A DNA stretch of 6,060 nucleotides, from assembly GCA_946414625.1 (NCBI GenBank), contig CAMKPI010000097.1:1-6060 (forward strand), given 5' to 3'. The DNA comes from an uncultured Spirochaetaceae bacterium (GTDB taxonomy: Bacteria > Spirochaetota > Spirochaetia > Sphaerochaetales > Sphaerochaetaceae). The first letter of the stretch is position 1. Each line of letters opens with the position of its first letter. Shown piece after piece: positions 3,565 through 6,060 of this stretch. A program made the position numbers and the translations under genes. The notes beneath the pieces were generated by a model. The model was not told the DNA's origin. It saw only the letters and a program-made list of their open reading frames with translations, and did not search any database.

Positions 3565-5649
3565 TCAGCTGTTTTCAGCGGCGGCGGCTTTTGCTTCCTT
3601 TATCACCTTGTCGGCCATCTGTCCGGAGAGTGTTTCGTAGTGGTCGAAGTCCAGCTCAAATGAACCCGTACCGCTTGTCATGGACTTCAGGTCAATCGCG
3701 TATGAGAGCATCTCGCCCTGAGGTACTTCTGCGTTCACTTGAACCATGTTTCCGCCGAGATCCTCCTGTCCAAGAACCCGTCCGCGCTTCGAGGACAGAT
3801 CCGAGAGGATGTCTCCCAGGTACTGATTGTCGATGTAGACGGAAAGTCTCCCGAACGGCTCCAGGAGCACCGGTCCGGCCTTTTCGATGGCAGCCTTCAT
3901 TGCACCCTTTGCCGCGAGCCGGAAGCTCATTTCGGACGAATCCACAGGATGCTCCTTTCCGTCGACCAGGGTCACTGCGACATCAACCATCGGGTAGCCT
4001 GCAAGAAAGCCTTCGTCCATCTGGTCGTGGATGCCTTTCTCGATTCCGGGCACATAGCCTTTGGATACGTTGCCGCCCTTCACGACGTTCTCGAACTTAT
4101 AGTACTCGCCGCGTTCGGTGGGGGCAATTTCTATCACGACTTTTCCGAACTGTCCGTGCCCGCCTGACTGCTTCTTGTGTGTAAATTCAACGAGACCGGA
4201 TTTTTTGGTTATCGTCTCGCGGTAGGCAATTCTCGGAAGCCGTGTCAGAATCGAGATTTTCTGCTTTTCACGGATCTTGTCAAGGATGATGTTGATGTGC
4301 AGCTCACCCATTCCTGCAACGGTGCTCTGCTTTGTCTCCTCGTTGTACGTCCGTTTGAAAGTCAAGTCCTCTTCAGTCACCCTGGACAGGGCGTCGTTCA
4401 TCTTGTCTTCGCTCTTCTTGTCGGCGGCAGAGATGGCAAGCGAATATACCGGGCTCGGGAACGAGAGCTTCTTGAAGGTATATTTCCAGGAAGGATCGCC
4501 TACCAGCGTGCAGTTTGTTCCGGCAATGCTGCTCTTTGTGATGATGCCAATCTCTCCTGCATTCAGGGAATCTATCTCCACGAGCTTCTTCCCGATTGCG
4601 GTATACAGCTTTCCCGCCTTCTCTTTTTTGCCCAGTTCCGGGTTTGTCAGCTCAGTCTCGCTTGTGATAGCACCGGTGACAACCTTTATGTAAGACAGCT
4701 TGCCCGAGAATTGGTCGATTGTGGTCTTGAAGCAGAGCGCCGACGGGGCACTATCCATTGAGAACGGCACTTTTTCCTCGCTGCCGTCTTCCTTTATAAC
4801 CGTCTCGCATAGTCCTGCCGGATGGGGGAAGTTGTTTGCGATGAAGTTCACAAGGCTCGCTATTCCAGACCCCTTGCCGGCGGAGCCGCATAGAATCGGA
4901 ACAACCCGGTTAGCCTTCATGCCCTCGCAGATGCCTCGCCGAATCTCGTCCGGCTCCAGAGTGTTTTCCTCGAAGTACTTCTCCATAAGGTCGTCGGCGC
5001 CTTCTGCCGCGGCTTCGATTAGCTGGTGCCGATAAGATGCGGCTTTGTCTTTCAGATCGCCCGGAATCTCACCGGATTTTTCCTTGCCGCCAGGCGTGAA
5101 GAACCACGCCTGATCCTCTATCAGGTTGACGATTCCTTTGAAGTCTTCTCCGGTGCCGATTGGAATCGTTATGGGGATAAATGTCTTGTCGAACTCTTCT
5201 TTCAGATTTTCAAACGTTGTGTCGAATGAGCAGTTGTCCTTGTCAAGACTGTTCATAAACACTGCGCGGGGCTTGTTCCTTCGGTTGAGGTCGCGCCAGA
5301 GCTTAATGGTTTCGATCTGTGCGCCGCTTTTCGCATCCACTACAATCAGAGCCGCCTCGCAGCTTCTGAAGCCGCATGTTACCTCTCCAATGAAGTCGCT
5401 TGTTCCCGGTGTGTCGATGAAATTGAGAGATTTGTCCTTGTAGCTAAAAGAAGCCAGAGCGGAGTGGATCGACATTTTGCGGGCGATCTCCTCCTCGGTG
5501 TAGTCGCTGACTGTTTTTCCGGAATCAACCGTTTCCGCCCGTCCTGTCTTGTCGGCGAAGAAAAGGATCTGCTCCAAAAGCGTTGTCTTGCCCGTTCCGT
5601 TATGACCGCAAATCGCGACGTTCCTGATCTGTTTCATGGGTGTGCCCAC
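3565..5649 (-). CDS. Elongation factor G-like translational GTPase (EF-G2 type paralogue)
   Basis: This is a ribosome-associated GTPase, 694 residues, full length for EF-G. The G1 loop is GHNGTGKT (15-22) and G3 is DTPG (79-82), followed by TSDF where canonical EF-G has HVDF, so the catalytic histidine is absent. G4 reads NSLD (133-136) instead of NKxD. Later domains are intact: KQSGGHGQFG in domain IV, YVPGIEKG, DSSEMSFRLAAKGA, and in domain V LGDILSDLSSKRGRV and SMTSGTGSFELDFDHYE. This combination marks the EF-G2 paralogue group, whose precise role (translocation, recycling or stress) is less clear than that of housekeeping EF-G. GTG 5649 was chosen because AAGGAGG lies 5 bases upstream; ATG 5637 is too far from it, and ATG 5772 falls in the promoter. 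It is a stand-alone gene, more GC-rich than its neighbours, ending before a bidirectional terminator. Confidence 0.93.
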   Translation of the reverse strand: MGTPMKQIRNVAICGHNGTGKTTLLEQILFFADKTGRAETVDSGKTVSDYTEEEIARKMSIHSALASFSYKDKSLNFIDTPGTSDFIGEVTCGFRSCEAALIVVDAKSGAQIETIKLWRDLNRRNKPRAVFMNSLDKDNCSFDTTFENLKEEFDKTFIPITIPIGTGEDFKGIVNLIEDQAWFFTPGGKEKSGEIPGDLKDKAASYRHQLIEAAAEGADDLMEKYFEENTLEPDEIRRGICEGMKANRVVPILCGSAGKGSGIASLVNFIANNFPHPAGLCETVIKEDGSEEKVPFSMDSAPSALCFKTTIDQFSGKLSYIKVVTGAITSETELTNPELGKKEKAGKLYTAIGKKLVEIDSLNAGEIGIITKSSIAGTNCTLVGDPSWKYTFKKLSFPSPVYSLAISAADKKSEDKMNDALSRVTEEDLTFKRTYNEETKQSTVAGMGELHINIILDKIREKQKISILTRLPRIAYRETITKKSGLVEFTHKKQSGGHGQFGKVVIEIAPTERGEYYKFENVVKGGNVSKGYVPGIEKGIHDQMDEGFLAGYPMVDVAVTLVDGKEHPVDSSEMSFRLAAKGAMKAAIEKAGPVLLEPFGRLSVYIDNQYLGDILSDLSSKRGRVLGQEDLGGNMVQVNAEVPQGEMLSYAIDLKSMTSGTGSFELDFDHYETLSGQMADKVIKEAKAAAAENS

Positions 5650-5654
5650 AGAAG

Positions 5655-5661
5655 CCTCCTT
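5655..5661 (-). promoter_or_regulatory. Shine-Dalgarno deciding the EF-G2 start
   Basis: AAGGAGG on the leftward strand is 5 bases from GTG 5649 but 17 bases from ATG 5637, so the GTG is the better start. Confidence 0.7.
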
Positions 5662-5662
5662 G

Positions 5663-5720
5663 ACGCGTCCACTCGGACAGTTCCATGGTGTCCCGGACTG
5701 CCTGTAAATTGCACGCGTCC
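5663..5720 (-). repeat. Repeated GGACGCGT element in the EF-G2 leader
   Basis: Read leftward, GGACGCGT occurs at 5720-5713 and 5670-5663. Because ACGCGT is self-complementary, the two copies can pair with each other, closing a leader hairpin whose last base adjoins the Shine-Dalgarno at 5661. A regulatory role is possible but unproven. Confidence 0.4.
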
Positions 5721-5742
5721 ATAGCAAATTTTTCCGTATAAG

Positions 5743-5772
5743 ATGATAAGGCACGCTTTCAGAGGTTGTCAA
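5743..5772 (-). promoter_or_regulatory. Sigma70-type promoter of the EF-G2 gene
   Basis: Read leftward, a consensus TTGACA (5772-5767) is followed by an 18-base spacer and TATCAT (5748-5743), with a run of A just upstream of the -35 box. The expected start is near 5736, giving a leader of about 87 bases. Confidence 0.7.
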
Positions 5773-5974
5773 ATTTTTTTTGAGAAATATGGGGAGGAAT
5801 GGAGGTATAACATAGGTTGTTCTGTTTTAAATGGGGAGGGAATGGGCGGGAGACAGGCACTATAAAATCAGTGACAGTATTGTTTTTATGGTATTGGTTG
5901 TGTAGTAGTGGTTTGGTTCCTCGGAAAGGAAACGATAGAAGAAGCCATTGAAAGGCACGTAAATAATGAAAAGT

Positions 5975-6009
5975 ATGGCGAGGCTTTGCCTCAGGCAAAG
6001 CCTCGCCAT
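5975..6009. repeat. Perfect 17-bp-arm palindrome, possible leftward terminator
   Basis: The arm ATGGCGAGGCTTTGCCT (5975-5991) is exactly complementary to the arm at 5993-6009, with a single central base. Rightward, the stem is followed by GACGTGAAAA with no T run. Leftward it is followed by ACTTTTCATTATTT, only loosely T-rich. It could end a leftward gene lying beyond the right edge, or be a dispersed palindromic repeat. Confidence 0.6.
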
Positions 6010-6046
6010 GACGTGAAAATAATCGGATGAGCGGAGGATATTCCCG

Positions 6047-6054
6047 AAGGAGGG
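6047..6054 (+). promoter_or_regulatory. Possible Shine-Dalgarno for a rightward gene starting just outside the window
   Basis: AAGGAGGG lies 6 bases from the right edge with no coding sequence after it in view, so a start codon at or just past the edge would be well placed. The gene itself cannot be seen. Confidence 0.3.
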
Positions 6055-6060
6055 TATTTC

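Larger units (their letters stand above)
5773..6060. other. Right-hand intergenic region, no supported gene
   Basis: This is the sequence upstream of the EF-G2 promoter up to the window edge. I find no frame with a credible start and ribosome site. It contains a palindrome at 5975-6009 and a purine-rich AAGGAGGG at 6047-6054 near the edge. Confidence 0.5.

Noticed and set aside
3552..5724. Several rightward open frames of 67-210 codons across the EF-G2 gene
   Set aside because: They are antisense frames of a strongly conserved coding sequence, with no family signatures.
5650..5772. EF-G2 extended N-terminus starting at ATG 5772
   Set aside because: The extra residues precede the conserved EF-G start and resemble no EF-G. 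The ATG overlaps a consensus -35 box, and a good Shine-Dalgarno lies further in at 5655-5661.
5759..5998. Leftward 79-codon frame before EF-G2
   Set aside because: Its start lies inside the 17-bp palindrome, it has no ribosome site, its protein is low-complexity, and it overlaps the EF-G2 promoter.
1..6060. CRISPR array, tRNA or rRNA genes
   Set aside because: There is no regular repeat-spacer pattern, tRNA cloverleaf or rRNA core sequence on either strand.

Overview
The window most resembles a host-associated anaerobic bacterium. A gut spirochaete such as Treponema fits best, because the EF-G paralogue resembles my recollection of spirochaetal ones; a Firmicute is possible. The lineage is an inference and cannot be settled from this window alone. 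The left half is AT-rich, while the EF-G gene on the right is visibly more GC-rich.

Layout. Positions 1-2520, read leftward, form a polar amino acid ABC import locus: a lipoprotein substrate-binding protein (1340-2227), a 464-base gap with repeated sequence, one permease (216-875) and a second overlapping permease that runs off the left edge. No ATPase gene is in view. Upstream of the binding protein lies an RNA leader that looks like a complete transcription attenuator. It has a sigma70-type promoter (2511-2539), a strong Shine-Dalgarno, an unlisted 43-residue leader peptide (2346-2477) with tandem Cys-Cys codons and two further Cys, an early hairpin over those codons, an 11-bp antiterminator helix and a strong intrinsic terminator (2292-2325).

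A divergent gene (2617-3024, rightward) encodes an Rrf2-family regulator with a three-cysteine motif of the Fe-S-binding type. The space between the two back-to-back promoters holds a GACT/AGTC palindrome on the -35 box of the transporter promoter, and a 46-bp inverted repeat on the -35 box of the regulator promoter. The simplest reading is a cysteine or cystine import operon controlled twice: initiation by an Rrf2 (perhaps Fe-S) repressor, and elongation by ribosome stalling at cysteine codons. This is inferred from sequence architecture.

Positions 3025-3564 hold no convincing gene but contain a perfect 19-bp hairpin that probably terminates transcription from both sides. Positions 3565-5649 (leftward) encode an EF-G-like translational GTPase of the EF-G2 type, which lacks the usual DTPGH histidine and has NSLD in place of NKxD. 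It has its own promoter and Shine-Dalgarno and most likely starts at a GTG. The last 290 bases contain this promoter's upstream region and a 17-bp-arm palindrome, with no supported gene.
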